From positions 1-64,000 of the forward strand of contig JAJPHF010000139.1 of the NCBI GenBank assembly GCA_021325365.1: 64,000 bases of DNA. The letters are read 5' to 3'. How positions within the stretch are numbered: position 1 is the first letter of the stretch; each line of letters opens with the position of its first letter. The notes beneath the pieces were generated by a model that was not told the origin of the DNA, did not search any database, and was given only the letters and a program-made list of their open reading frames with translations. Positions 34,892-43,155 of the stretch are shown piece after piece. A program made the translations under genes and the position numbers. Source of the DNA: Pseudomonadota bacterium (GTDB lineage: Bacteria; Chloroflexota; UBA6077; JAJPHF01).

Positions 34892-34914
34892 AACCCTGAA
34901 GCGGAGGCTGCTCG

Positions 34915-36198
34915 GTGAATGCAAGCGACTCATCCCAACGGGCTCCGGCGGGGGCAGCGCACGCGGTCTGCGACTTCTATGAGCGGAGGCCGTATCCCCC
35001 GCCGCTCACCAGCCTGGACGAGCACCGTGAGCTGTACCGCGACCCCGAGCGGCGCCGGGCGCAGTTTCATCTCCACTGGCCCACCGAGCGGCCGCGGGGC
35101 AACCGGGCGATCCTGGTGGCCGGCTGCGGCACTTCGCAGGCGGCCCGATGCGCCCTGATGGAACCCGATGCTCGCGTCACGGGCATCGACGTCAGCACAC
35201 AGAGTCTGCGCTACACGCGCGATCTCCAGACCAAGTACCGGCTGGAGCACCTCGATCTGCATGAACTGCCGATCGAGCACGTCCAGGAACTGGGGCGCAC
35301 CTTCGACCAGATCGTCTGCACCGGGGTGCTCCATCACCTGCCCGATCCGGACCGCGGCCTGCGCGCGCTGCGCGACGTGCTCAAGCCCGAGGGCGCGCTG
35401 CACCTGATGGTCTACGCACCCTACGGGCGGGCCGGCATCTACATGATGCAGGAGTACTGTCGCCTGCTGCGGGTCAGTCCCTCGGACAGGGACCTGCGGG
35501 ATCTCGGCACCGCGCTGGCGACTTTGTCCGCGGATCACCCGCTGGCCGCTGTGCTGCGCCGGTCGCTGGACTTCAGGAATCCCGACGCGCTGGCCGATGC
35601 GCTGCTCCATCCCCTGGATCGCGCCTATACCGTCCCGGAGGTGTATGCCTGGCTGGCGCGCTGCGGGATGACCTTCGGTCGCTGGTTCGAGCAGGCGCCT
35701 TACCTAGCCCAGTGCGGTATGGTGGCCCGGACGCCGCACGCCGCCCGGCTCGCCGCGCTGCCCGCGCCGTTGCAGCACGCCGCCGTCGAGCTGTGGCGGG
35801 GCACGATGGTCAAGCACAACCTCATCGCCTACCGAGATGATTGCCCCCGCGCAGGCCAGCCGATCACGTTTGTCGGCGACGGCTGGCGAGACTACGTCCC
35901 GATCCGCCTGCCCTGGACGGTTTGTGTCCGGGAACGCCTGCCCCCGGGTAGCGTCGCCGTGCTGATCAACCGGGCGCACACTTTCACCGACCTTATTTTT
36001 CCCATCGATGCAGCTGAGGACCGACTGCTAGCCGCGATCGACGGGCAGCGCACGATCCGCGAGATTGTGCAGGCCGCCACGGACGGCGGTCCAAACCAGG
36101 AGCGCCTCGCCCGCGAGTTCTTCGAGCGGCTCTGGCAGTACGACCAGGTAGTCTTCGACGCGTCGCGCAGTACGCACGCCTCTGCCCCGGCCTCTTAG
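34915..36198 (+). CDS. Class I SAM-dependent methyltransferase with C-terminal extension
   Basis: 427 residues from the GTG at 34915 (GGAGG upstream). The Rossmann methyltransferase domain (about 50-200) has motif I ILVAGCGTSQAAR, motif II VTGIDVSTQSLRYTR and 'FDQIVCTGVLHHLPDPDRGLRALRDVLKPEGALHLMVYA'. The N-terminus contains FYERRPYPPPLT, seen in a subgroup of bacterial methyltransferases. After residue about 330 there is an extra domain (ITFVGDGWRDYVPIRLP... DRLLAAIDGQRTIREIVQAA...FFERLWQYDQVVF) that resembles a small winged-helix or PqqD-like fold. The substrate is unknown. Confidence 0.85.
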   Translation: MNASDSSQRAPAGAAHAVCDFYERRPYPPPLTSLDEHRELYRDPERRRAQFHLHWPTERPRGNRAILVAGCGTSQAARCALMEPDARVTGIDVSTQSLRYTRDLQTKYRLEHLDLHELPIEHVQELGRTFDQIVCTGVLHHLPDPDRGLRALRDVLKPEGALHLMVYAPYGRAGIYMMQEYCRLLRVSPSDRDLRDLGTALATLSADHPLAAVLRRSLDFRNPDALADALLHPLDRAYTVPEVYAWLARCGMTFGRWFEQAPYLAQCGMVARTPHAARLAALPAPLQHAAVELWRGTMVKHNLIAYRDDCPRAGQPITFVGDGWRDYVPIRLPWTVCVRERLPPGSVAVLINRAHTFTDLIFPIDAAEDRLLAAIDGQRTIREIVQAATDGGPNQERLAREFFERLWQYDQVVFDASRSTHASAPAS

Positions 36199-36267
36199 CG
36201 GGAATGAGCCAACGCCAGGTCAAGCAAGACGAACCGCGTCCAACCACGGCCCCGGACGGTGGGGCGT

Positions 36268-36334
36268 CCCCCAAAAATCCCCCGTGTCGGGGGATGCGTC
36301 CTTGGCCCGTCCGGCGCAAGCTGACAGAGCGACG
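36268..36334 (+). repeat. G/C-block hairpin element (copy f)
   Basis: Same 32-base 5' half and same 30-base 3' half (one mismatch) as copy e, with a 5-nt instead of 6-nt variable stretch between. It lies 108 bases upstream of an exported protein gene, same orientation. Confidence 0.75.
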
Positions 36335-36442
36335 CGGCTGAGCCAGCAGCGAACGGGGCGAGCGTCGCGCGAAGGTGACGTCGAGAGAGACCGTAATCCC
36401 GGGGACGGGGCCAGATGGCTAGCGCGTGATGAGGAGGGAATC

Positions 36443-37093
36443 GTGTTCAAGCTGTGCCGGTTGTTCTCGCTGATGCTCGCGGTACTGGTGGCCGCCGGAA
36501 TGGCGCTCGCCCCGAGCGTGGGGGCGCAGCAGACCCCGACCCCCGAGCAGGCGCGCACGTTCGTAGGCAACATCGCCGGGCTGGAGAACATCGACGCCAA
36601 GTTCGTGGCGATCGTGGCCCCGGACAACCGGGCGGTCGCCTTCCTCGGCAGCCGCGACGACAATTTCAACCGGATGTATGCCAAGTGGTATGTCGGGGCG
36701 ATCAACGGGAACTCCTTCGTGGGGACGGCCAGCGACGGCACGCTGCTGACCGGCACCCGGCAGGGCGACACGATCACCGGCACCGTCGCGGGCGGCCAAT
36801 GGACGGGTAACCTAACCCAGACCGGCACCGCTGGCCTCTACCGCAACCGCGTGAGCGACACCGAGACGGACGTCGCGATCGTGGCGCCCGACGGCTCGTG
36901 GGTGGGCATGGCCATCAACCCGACTAACGGCCAGCTCATCCGCACCTGGAACTCCGGCACTGGCGTGGTGGAGCGCGTCGCCAACTCGACGGCCATCCGG
37001 GTGCAGCCGGACCCGGATTCCCCGCCTGTCCAGCTAGACCCGGTCGCGCCCAATCCGAGCGCGGGATTCTGCTACAGTTCGCCCTTCTGCTAG
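36443..37093 (+). CDS. Exported beta-rich protein, unknown function
   Basis: 216 residues from the GTG at 36443, with GAGGAGGGA upstream. The signal peptide (VFKLCRLFSLMLAVLVAAGMALAPSVGAQ) is followed by a domain of repeated beta strands: FVAIVAPDNRAVAFLGSRDD, AINGNSFVGTASDGTLLTGT, DTITGTVAGGQWTGNLTQTG and DVAIVAPDGSWVGMAINPTNGQLIRTWNS. The AIVAPD strand occurs twice, indicating an internal duplication. It ends with a Pro-rich linker and two Cys near the C-terminus (FCYSSPFC). Not recognised as a named family. Confidence 0.7.
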   Translation: MFKLCRLFSLMLAVLVAAGMALAPSVGAQQTPTPEQARTFVGNIAGLENIDAKFVAIVAPDNRAVAFLGSRDDNFNRMYAKWYVGAINGNSFVGTASDGTLLTGTRQGDTITGTVAGGQWTGNLTQTGTAGLYRNRVSDTETDVAIVAPDGSWVGMAINPTNGQLIRTWNSGTGVVERVANSTAIRVQPDPDSPPVQLDPVAPNPSAGFCYSSPFC

Positions 37094-37099
37094 AGCTGG

Positions 37100-37139
37100 C
37101 CGTCGCCGTCCGCCGCTCGGATCGTCGGGTAGGCGACGG
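37100..37139 (+). terminator. Weak stem-loop downstream of exported protein
   Basis: An 8-bp stem (CCGTCGCC at 37100-37107, complement at 37132-37139) followed two bases later by GTTTCTT. It is a possible factor-independent terminator; the loop is long at 24 nt. Confidence 0.35.
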
Positions 37140-37206
37140 GCGTTTCTTGGGTCGCCCACAGGATAGGGCCGGGGGCCAAGAGCGAGAGCGACACGGAGCG
37201 AGCGAG

Positions 37207-37809
37207 ATGCAACAACAGCGGGCCGCGAAGGCCCTCGTCGTATTGACTCTGCTGCGGGGGCTCCTCGCGCTGGCCCTCGCGCTCATCGTCCTGCTAGGGG
37301 GCGAGGCGGCTGGGCGGATGCTGGGCAACTTCATCGGCCTTTATCTCTTCGCTACCGGGGCGATGTCGTTGCGCTGGTGGCTGGCCTACGACCGCAAAGC
37401 CGTGTTGCCTGGCTTCGCCGGTGTCCTGGGGATCGTGACCGGCCTGGTGGCGCTCGGGCGCTTTGCGCTCGGCCGTGCCGTCTCCGTCGACACGGCCGCG
37501 CAGGTGATGGGCATGTTCGCACTGCTGACCGGCTGGACGCACGTCATCGGCGGCTTCGACACTCCCGGCACGGCGCATCGCTTTCGGATGCTTGAAAGCG
37601 ACCTGCTGGGCGGCTTCGAGCTGCTGCTCGGCGTCCTGCTCATTCTCTCCCCGGCCCTCATGGAGGCGCCGACGCGCCCGCTCGCGGTCACGGCGCTACT
37701 CGTAGGGTGGGGGATCGTCGGGGGCGTCACGCTTCTCGCCGAAGCCTGGCGCCGCTACGCGAAGCTCCATGCGGGGCCAGAAGCCTCGGCGGCGGAGACT
37801 GGCGCGTAG
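37207..37809 (+). CDS. HdeD/DUF308-like membrane protein
   Basis: 200 residues from the ATG at 37207 (GGAG upstream). Six hydrophobic segments in three hairpin pairs, each pair about 55 residues, resemble the DUF308/HdeD repeat: VLTLLRGLLALALALIVLLGG, GNFIGLYLFATGAMSLRWWLA, PGFAGVLGIVTGLVALGRFALG, VMGMFALLTGWTHVIGGF, FELLLGVLLILSPAL and VTALLVGWGIVGGVTLLAEAW. HdeD is an inner-membrane acid-stress protein in enterobacteria; here only the fold is inferred. Confidence 0.7.
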   Translation: MQQQRAAKALVVLTLLRGLLALALALIVLLGGEAAGRMLGNFIGLYLFATGAMSLRWWLAYDRKAVLPGFAGVLGIVTGLVALGRFALGRAVSVDTAAQVMGMFALLTGWTHVIGGFDTPGTAHRFRMLESDLLGGFELLLGVLLILSPALMEAPTRPLAVTALLVGWGIVGGVTLLAEAWRRYAKLHAGPEASAAETGA

Positions 37810-37899
37810 GAGCGCCGTGGGGTCGCGCTGCCCACGCGAGATCGTGGCACACGCGTCGCCGCGCTCGGCGTGCAATCTCAGGCGAGGAGGGCAGTCGGC

Positions 37900-38481
37900 G
37901 TGAGGCACCCGGATCGCCGGCGACGGCGGGCCTTCTTGCTCATCACGGTGCTGCTCGCGCCCGTGCTCCTGATGGGCGGCGGGGCCGTGATCGTCAGCGC
38001 GCTCGTCACGGACGTGCGCACGGCCTACGTGCGCGGCATCGTCGCCGCGGGCAAGGAGCCCGCGTTCCTGCTCACCCTGGCCTTCCTGTGTACCTTTGGC
38101 ATCGTGCGGCTCATCACGTATGGCATTCACTACCAGACCCTGCCCTTCGTCCACAACATCACGACCAAGAGTGGCTTGCACATCCACCACATGGTGCCCG
38201 GCATGCTGCTGGCCCTGGCCAGCGGGTATCTGGGCCTCGTCCTTACGGTCCAGCGGCCTACCACGCTGCTCGCCATTCTGTTCGGCGTCGGCGCGGCGCT
38301 GGTCCTGGACGAGTTCGCCCTCATCCTCCGGCTGGCCGACGTCTACTGGGAGCCTGAGGGACGCGAGAGCATCGACGCCGTGGTGCTGGCCGGGGGCATC
38401 GGCGTGCTGTACCTGCTCGGCCTGGACTTCTGGCCGCATCTGATCGAGGCGCTGTTACGGGTGCCGCAGTCCCTGCGCTGA
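37900..38481 (+). CDS. Integral membrane protein with HIHH motif, unknown function
   Basis: 193 residues from the GTG at 37900, preceded by GAGGAGGGC; a GTG at 37870 is less well placed. The N-terminus is basic. There are TM segments at AFLLITVLLAPVLLMGGGAVIV, PAFLLTLAFLCTFGIVRLITYGI, 'HHMVPGMLLALASGYLGLVLTV' and 'TTLLAILFGVGAALVLDEFALIL', and a C-terminal one. The loop GLHIHHMVPG and the helix LDEFALILRLADVYW carry His, Asp and Glu residues that could form a metal or redox site. Similar unnamed proteins occur in Actinobacteria. Confidence 0.65.
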   Translation: MRHPDRRRRRAFLLITVLLAPVLLMGGGAVIVSALVTDVRTAYVRGIVAAGKEPAFLLTLAFLCTFGIVRLITYGIHYQTLPFVHNITTKSGLHIHHMVPGMLLALASGYLGLVLTVQRPTTLLAILFGVGAALVLDEFALILRLADVYWEPEGRESIDAVVLAGGIGVLYLLGLDFWPHLIEALLRVPQSLR

Positions 38482-38579
38482 GGCGGGCGGCCTAGCGAGC
38501 CACCTTCCTCAGCGCAGGGAGGTTCCGCCGGCCAGCACCGGGCCATTTGGCCGGACGACCCGACATGCGGGAGGCGTGC

Positions 38580-40271
38580 ATGAGCGCAATTACGGTCGCT
38601 GCAGGAGAAACGAGCGCGATCGCGCGGTGGATACCCGCACTCGCTTGGCTGCGCGCGTACCAGCCGGCCTGGCTGCGCTTCGACGCGGTCGCGGGGCTTA
38701 CCACGGCCGCGCTCGTGATCCCGCAGTCCATGGCCTACGCCACCCTAGCCGGCCTTCCCGTGCAGGCTGGCCTGTACACCGCCCTGGCCGCGATGCCGGT
38801 CTACGCGCTCCTCGGCACATCGCGCCCCCTCAGCGTGAGCGTCTCCTCCATGGTGTCGATACTCACCGCGTCGGCGCTCGTGGGCATCCCACCCGAGCGC
38901 GTGCCCGGCACAGCGGCCCTCCTGGCCCTCCTCTTTGGCGCGACCGTGCTGCTCGCCGGCCTGCTGCGGCTCGGGTTCCTGGCCGAGTTCATCTCCCAGC
39001 CCGTGCTCGTCGGGTTCAAAGCCGGCGCCGGCCTGTTCATCGCCTCCGGCCAGCTCGGCAAGCTCCTGGGCGTATCCGTGCCGAGCGCCGACTTCTTCCA
39101 ACAGCTCGCCGGAGCGGTCGTCCGGCTCCCCGCAGCCCACCCGCCCACGGTCGTGCTCGGTCTCGGGAGTATCGCGCTGCTGCTGGCGCTGAAGCGCTGG
39201 GCGCCCCGCGTGCCGGGGCCCCTTGTCGTCGTGGTGCTCAGCATTGCGGCCGTCCAGAGTCTGGGACTGGCCACGCAGGGTGTAGCCGTCATCGGCCCCA
39301 TCCCCCCAGGGCTGCCCACACCCGCGCTCCCCGATCTCGCGGATGCCCGGGCGCTGCTCGTCGCCGCCCTGGGCATTGCCCTCATGTCGAGCATCGACAC
39401 CATCGGCGCTGGGCGGGCCTTCGCCACCCGACAAGAGCCCCGCCTTGACGCCAACCGGGAGCTGGTGGCCCTGGGCGCCGCGGCGATCGGCGCCGGGCTG
39501 CTGCGCGGCTACCCGTGCGACGGCGGGATGTCACAGACTGCCGTGAACCGGGCCGCCGGCGCCCGCACGCAGGTAGCCCAACTGGTGACGGCCGGGATGG
39601 TGCTGCTGACGCTAACCATCCTCACGCCGCTGTTCGAGAGTTTGCCCCAGGCGGTGCTGGGCGCCCTGGTCCTGGTCGCGGTCGCCGGCCTCGTCGATGT
39701 CGCGATGCTCCGGCGCATTGGCGTTATCCGCCGCCGCGACCTGGCGCTGAGCCTGGTCGCCGTGGCGGGCGTCCTCGTGCTGGGCGTCCTCAACGGCGTG
39801 CTCATCGCCGTCTTGGTCTCCATGCTCGTGCTGCTCTACCAGACGAACCACCAGCCAGTCGAACTGCTCGGCCGCGAGCCTGGGACCCAGCACTGGCGCG
39901 CCCTCACCGGGGCCCAGCCTGTCGAAACGGTGCCGGGGCTGGTGGTGGTCCGCGCCCAGGGACGCCTCTACTTCGCGAACGCACAGCGCGTGACCGATCA
40001 CCTCTCGGCCCTGGTGGAAGGAATCTCCCCATCGCCGCGCGTGGTAGTGCTGGACGCAAGCGCGATCCCGGACCTGGAGTTTACGGCCCTGCAAGCGCTG
40101 GCCGGGCTCAACCAGGAGCTGCAGGCCCGCGGCGCCGCCCTTTGGCTCGCCGGGCTGCACCGGGTGCCGCGCGAGATGGTGCAGCGCGCGCTGGCGCTTT
40201 ATGAGGGGCCCAGCGTGCGCCTATGTGACGACGTGGAGGCGGCGGTCGCCGCCTTCGAGCACGAGGCATGA
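38580..40271 (+). CDS. SulP-family anion (sulfate) transporter with STAS domain
   Basis: 563 residues from the ATG at 38580, with GGGAGGC upstream. The SulP membrane domain (about 25-410) opens with DAVAGLTTAALVIPQSMAYATLAGLPVQAGLYTA. It includes SRPLSVSVSSMVSILTASAL, FISQPVLVGFKAGAGLFIASGQL, 'ALMSSIDTIGAGRAFATRQ' and 'GYPCDGGMSQTAVNRAAGARTQVAQLVTAG'. A C-terminal STAS domain follows (about 440-560, VVVVRAQGRLYFANAQRVTDHL, VVVLDASAIPDLEFTALQAL). SulP proteins import sulfate, bicarbonate or other anions. In a neighbourhood with three sulfatases, sulfate handling is a reasonable inference. Confidence 0.92.
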   Translation: MSAITVAAGETSAIARWIPALAWLRAYQPAWLRFDAVAGLTTAALVIPQSMAYATLAGLPVQAGLYTALAAMPVYALLGTSRPLSVSVSSMVSILTASALVGIPPERVPGTAALLALLFGATVLLAGLLRLGFLAEFISQPVLVGFKAGAGLFIASGQLGKLLGVSVPSADFFQQLAGAVVRLPAAHPPTVVLGLGSIALLLALKRWAPRVPGPLVVVVLSIAAVQSLGLATQGVAVIGPIPPGLPTPALPDLADARALLVAALGIALMSSIDTIGAGRAFATRQEPRLDANRELVALGAAAIGAGLLRGYPCDGGMSQTAVNRAAGARTQVAQLVTAGMVLLTLTILTPLFESLPQAVLGALVLVAVAGLVDVAMLRRIGVIRRRDLALSLVAVAGVLVLGVLNGVLIAVLVSMLVLLYQTNHQPVELLGREPGTQHWRALTGAQPVETVPGLVVVRAQGRLYFANAQRVTDHLSALVEGISPSPRVVVLDASAIPDLEFTALQALAGLNQELQARGAALWLAGLHRVPREMVQRALALYEGPSVRLCDDVEAAVAAFEHEA

Positions 40272-40510
40272 CGGCGCGGGGCCCTCCGCGCCGCGGCGAT
40301 GTGGTGATCCTCGGAGTCTATGGAGTCACCATCCGATGCCGTGCGCCGCACGGGCTGTGCCGACAGCCTGACCCAAGTCTCGACCATTTGCTCGGCATTT
40401 GGCGAGGGCTCGGGGTCAGGGGCCCACTTCCTCGTCCGCGGCTAGAGTAGAGCGCAGTCCCGACGGTGCACTGGCGCCGGGCCATCATTGGCTTGCTAGC
40501 CGCTCAGCTG

Positions 40511-41926
40511 CTACTCGCCGACCGTCTGCGTCGTCACCTGGCTCGGCGCCACGCCGCCCGCGTCGCTGATCCAGACGGTCTTGATATTTACGAACTCGCG
40601 GATGCCAAACGTCGACAGCTCGCGGCCGTAGCCGCTGTCCTTCACGCCGCCGAACGGCACCCGCGGGTCCGACGCCACCATGCCGTTGATGAACACCAGC
40701 CCCGACTCGATCTGCCGTCCCAGCCGCTGCCCGCGCTCGTCGTCGCGCGTGAAGATGCTGGCCCCCAGCCCGAAGCGGGAGGCGTTCGCTACCTGCACCG
40801 CCTCCGCGTCGTCGCGCACGCGGTACACCGCCGCCAGCGGCCCAAACGTCTCCTCGCGCATCACCGGCATCGCCTCGCGCACGTCCGTCACGATCGTCGG
40901 CGCGAAGTAGTAGCCGCGCCCCTCCAGCCGCGTGCCGCCCGTCAGCACCCGCGCGCCCTGCTCCACCGACGCGCGCAGCTGCTGCTCCAGCGCCTCACGC
41001 AGGTCGCCGCGCGCCATCGGCCCCACCTGCGTCTCGCGCTCCCGCGGGTCGCCTACCCGCAGGCGCCCGACGGCGGCGCGGAAGCGCTCCTCGAAATCCG
41101 TGGCCACCCCGTCCTGCACCAGGAAGCGCTTCGCCGCAATGCAGCTCTGGCCGGTGTTCTGGAAGCGCGCGCGCGCCGCCGTCTCCGCCGCCGCGTCCAG
41201 GTCGGCGTCGTCGAGCACGATGAACGGGTCCGAGCCGCCTAGCTCCAGCACTGTCTTCTTCAGCGCCCGCCCCGCCGCCGCGGCCACCTCGCGCCCCGCC
41301 ACGTCGCTCCCCGTCAGCGTTACCGCCCGGATGCGGTCGTCGGCGATGATCCCGTCCACCGTGCGCGCCGACACTAGCAGCGTGCGGAAGACCCCGTCCG
41401 GGAACCCCGCCGCGCGGAACACCTCCTCCACCGCCAGCGCGCAGCGCGGCACGTTCGAGGCGTGCTTTAGCACGCAGGTGTTGCCCGCCATCATCGCCGG
41501 CGCCCCCGCCCGGAACACCTGCCAGAACGGGAAGTTCCACGGCATCACCGCCAGCACCACGCCTAGCGGCTGGAAGGCGACGTAACTCAGCTTCGCGTTC
41601 GTGTCGATGCGCTCGTCGGCCAGGAACCCCGCCGCGTGGTCGGCGTAGAACTCGCAGCCCCAGGCGCACTTCTCGATCTCCGCCTCGGCCTCGACGATCG
41701 GCTTGCCCATCTCCGCCGTCATCAGCCCGGCGTAGTGTGCCTTGCCCTTCCGCAGCTCCGCGGCCGCGCGCCGGAACAGCGCGCCGCGCTCGTCGAAGCT
41801 CGTGCGGCTCCAGGCCCGGTAGGCGTCCGCCGCCGCCGCCAGCGCCGCCTCGACCTGCGCGGGCGTCTGCTCGTCGAAGCGCGCCTCCACCTCCTCCGTG
41901 GCCGGATTGATCGACTCGATCGCCAT
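40511..41926 (-). CDS. NAD(P)-dependent aldehyde dehydrogenase, succinate-semialdehyde type
   Basis: 471 residues from the ATG at 41926, with GGAGGGAGC upstream. Full ALDH fold: INPATEEVEARF, 'GVVLAVMPWNFPFWQVFRAGAPAMMAGNTCVLKHA' (cofactor binding), catalytic base Glu228 (VLELGGSDPFIVL) and catalytic Cys262 (NTGQSCIAAKRFL). It ends VPFGGVKDSGYGRELSTFGIREFVNIKTVW. Length and motifs match the GabD-like subfamily that oxidises succinic semialdehyde to succinate, but substrate cannot be fixed from sequence alone. It is divergent from the LOG gene. Confidence 0.9.
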   Translation of the reverse strand: MAIESINPATEEVEARFDEQTPAQVEAALAAAADAYRAWSRTSFDERGALFRRAAAELRKGKAHYAGLMTAEMGKPIVEAEAEIEKCAWGCEFYADHAAGFLADERIDTNAKLSYVAFQPLGVVLAVMPWNFPFWQVFRAGAPAMMAGNTCVLKHASNVPRCALAVEEVFRAAGFPDGVFRTLLVSARTVDGIIADDRIRAVTLTGSDVAGREVAAAAGRALKKTVLELGGSDPFIVLDDADLDAAAETAARARFQNTGQSCIAAKRFLVQDGVATDFEERFRAAVGRLRVGDPRERETQVGPMARGDLREALEQQLRASVEQGARVLTGGTRLEGRGYYFAPTIVTDVREAMPVMREETFGPLAAVYRVRDDAEAVQVANASRFGLGASIFTRDDERGQRLGRQIESGLVFINGMVASDPRVPFGGVKDSGYGRELSTFGIREFVNIKTVWISDAGGVAPSQVTTQTVGE

Positions 41927-42026
41927 GGCCGCTCCCTCCTCCTGCACGCGCGCGGCGTCGCCTCCCGGCAGCCGGCGCGTCCGCCCCGCTGCCCCTGCCC
42001 ATCTCATCGTTCGGGCGCCTTGCCTC

Positions 42027-42034
42027 TATGGTAC
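42027..42034 (-). promoter_or_regulatory. Putative -10 region (TACCAT) of the aldehyde dehydrogenase gene
   Basis: On the minus strand TGTACCATAG, about 100 bases upstream of the start. The same GTACCATA string precedes the divergent LOG gene and the EutA-like gene, which suggests one promoter class. No clear -35. Confidence 0.35.
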
Positions 42035-42077
42035 ACCGCGCGCCGCGACGGCCGCGGCGGGGGGCGGCGGCCGGCGG

Positions 42078-42083
42078 TACCAT
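42078..42083 (+). promoter_or_regulatory. Putative -10 region (TACCAT) of the LOG gene
   Basis: CCGGCGGTACCATA, 23 bases before the start codon. The identical CCGGCGGTACCATA occurs upstream of the EutA-like gene at 44911-44924. Confidence 0.35.
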
Positions 42084-42106
42084 ACGGAGAGACAGGAGGT
42101 AGCTGC

Positions 42107-42970
42107 ATGCCCGACCGCCGTCACCCCAACACGCACCGCGCGCCCGCCCGCCCCAACCCGACCCTCAACCGCGCCGCCGTCAGCGGCGAGCCGACCCAGG
42201 ACCAGAAGCTGCTCGCCTGGTGCGAGCCCGAGCGCCAGCGTGCGGCCGCCTTCCGGGACACCGACACCTGGCGCGTGCTGCGGATCATGGGCGAGTTCGT
42301 GGAGGGCTTCGACGAGCTGGCCGGGCTGGGCCGCGCCGTCTCGGTGTTCGGCTCGGCGCGCGTGTCCCCCACCGATCCCATGTACGCGCTGGCGCGCACC
42401 GTCTGCTACGAGCTGGCGCGCGACGGCTTCGCCATCATCACCGGCGGCGGCCCCGGGCTCATGGAGGCCGCCAACCGCGGCGCCGCCGAGGCGGGCGGCG
42501 TCTCCGTCGGCTGCAACATCGAGCTGCCCTTCGAGCAGCACATCAACGGCTACGTGAACCTGCCGCTGAACTTCCGCTACTTCTTCGCGCGCAAGACGAT
42601 GTTCGTCAAGTACGCGATGGCCTTCATCATCTTCCCGGGCGGCTTCGGCACGCTCGACGAGCTGTTCGAGGCGCTGACGCTGATCCAGACCCACAAGGTC
42701 TGCAACTTCCCGGTCATCCTCGTGGGCCGCGCCTACTGGCAGGGGCTGATCGACTGGATCCACGACGTGCTGCTGGCCGAGAGCAAGATCACCGCCGACG
42801 AGCTAGCCCTGCTAAAGCTGACCGACGACCCGGAGGAGATCTGCCGCCTGGTCGACGCCTACTACGCGGCCGAGTGTACCCGCCGGGGCATCCAGCCGGC
42901 GGCCAGCCGCCACCGCGACGCCGCCATCCCGACCAGGCCCGCCCGTAACGGCCGCCGCACCCGGCGCTGA
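42107..42970 (+). CDS. LOG-family protein (cytokinin riboside 5'-monophosphate phosphoribohydrolase type)
   Basis: 287 residues from the ATG at 42107, with CAGGAGGTAG upstream. The domain (about 75-270) contains AVSVFGSARVSPTDPMYALA, FAIITGGGPGLMEAANRGAAEAGGVSVGCNIELPFEQ and the catalytic/nucleotide-binding PGGFGTLDELFEALTLIQT. LOG proteins hydrolyse nucleoside 5'-monophosphates to base and ribose phosphate. N- and C-terminal tails are Arg/Pro-rich and probably disordered. It stands between the divergent aldehyde dehydrogenase and a GC-rich intergenic repeat. Confidence 0.92.
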   Translation: MPDRRHPNTHRAPARPNPTLNRAAVSGEPTQDQKLLAWCEPERQRAAAFRDTDTWRVLRIMGEFVEGFDELAGLGRAVSVFGSARVSPTDPMYALARTVCYELARDGFAIITGGGPGLMEAANRGAAEAGGVSVGCNIELPFEQHINGYVNLPLNFRYFFARKTMFVKYAMAFIIFPGGFGTLDELFEALTLIQTHKVCNFPVILVGRAYWQGLIDWIHDVLLAESKITADELALLKLTDDPEEICRLVDAYYAAECTRRGIQPAASRHRDAAIPTRPARNGRRTRR

Positions 42971-42983
42971 CCTAACCCCCTGC

Positions 42984-43080
42984 CCCCCTTCCCTGCGAAG
43001 GAAGGGGGAAGGACAGCAGCGCAGCCCGCACTGAAAGCCCCGGTCCCCTTGTGGGGGAGGGGGGTTGGGGGGAAGGGGGC
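42984..43080 (+). terminator. Stem-loop and C/G-block intergenic repeat after the LOG gene
   Basis: CCCCCTTCC at 42984-42992 pairs with GGAAGGGGG at 43000-43008 around CTGCGAA, 14 bases after the LOG stop. A second G-block run (43046-43080, GGGGGAGGGGGGTTGGGGGG) follows. The combination of opposed C- and G-blocks is typical of dispersed intergenic repeats and probably ends LOG transcription. Confidence 0.5.
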
Positions 43081-43155
43081 TGCTTGTGCGACAATAGCTA
43101 GAGAGTCTGCGCGCCGCCCGGCCCCGCCGGCAGCGCCGCGCCCGCGGAGGTCCGC

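Noticed and set aside
40272..40510. Possible small gene between SulP and aldehyde dehydrogenase genes
   Set aside because: The open frame of about 60 residues has no ribosome binding site and no hydrophobic or domain pattern; I see only intergenic DNA.
42984..43080. C/G-block region considered as a replication origin or G-quadruplex regulator
   Set aside because: No DnaA boxes or AT-rich segment; the opposed blocks fit a terminator/dispersed repeat better, though G-quadruplex formation cannot be excluded.
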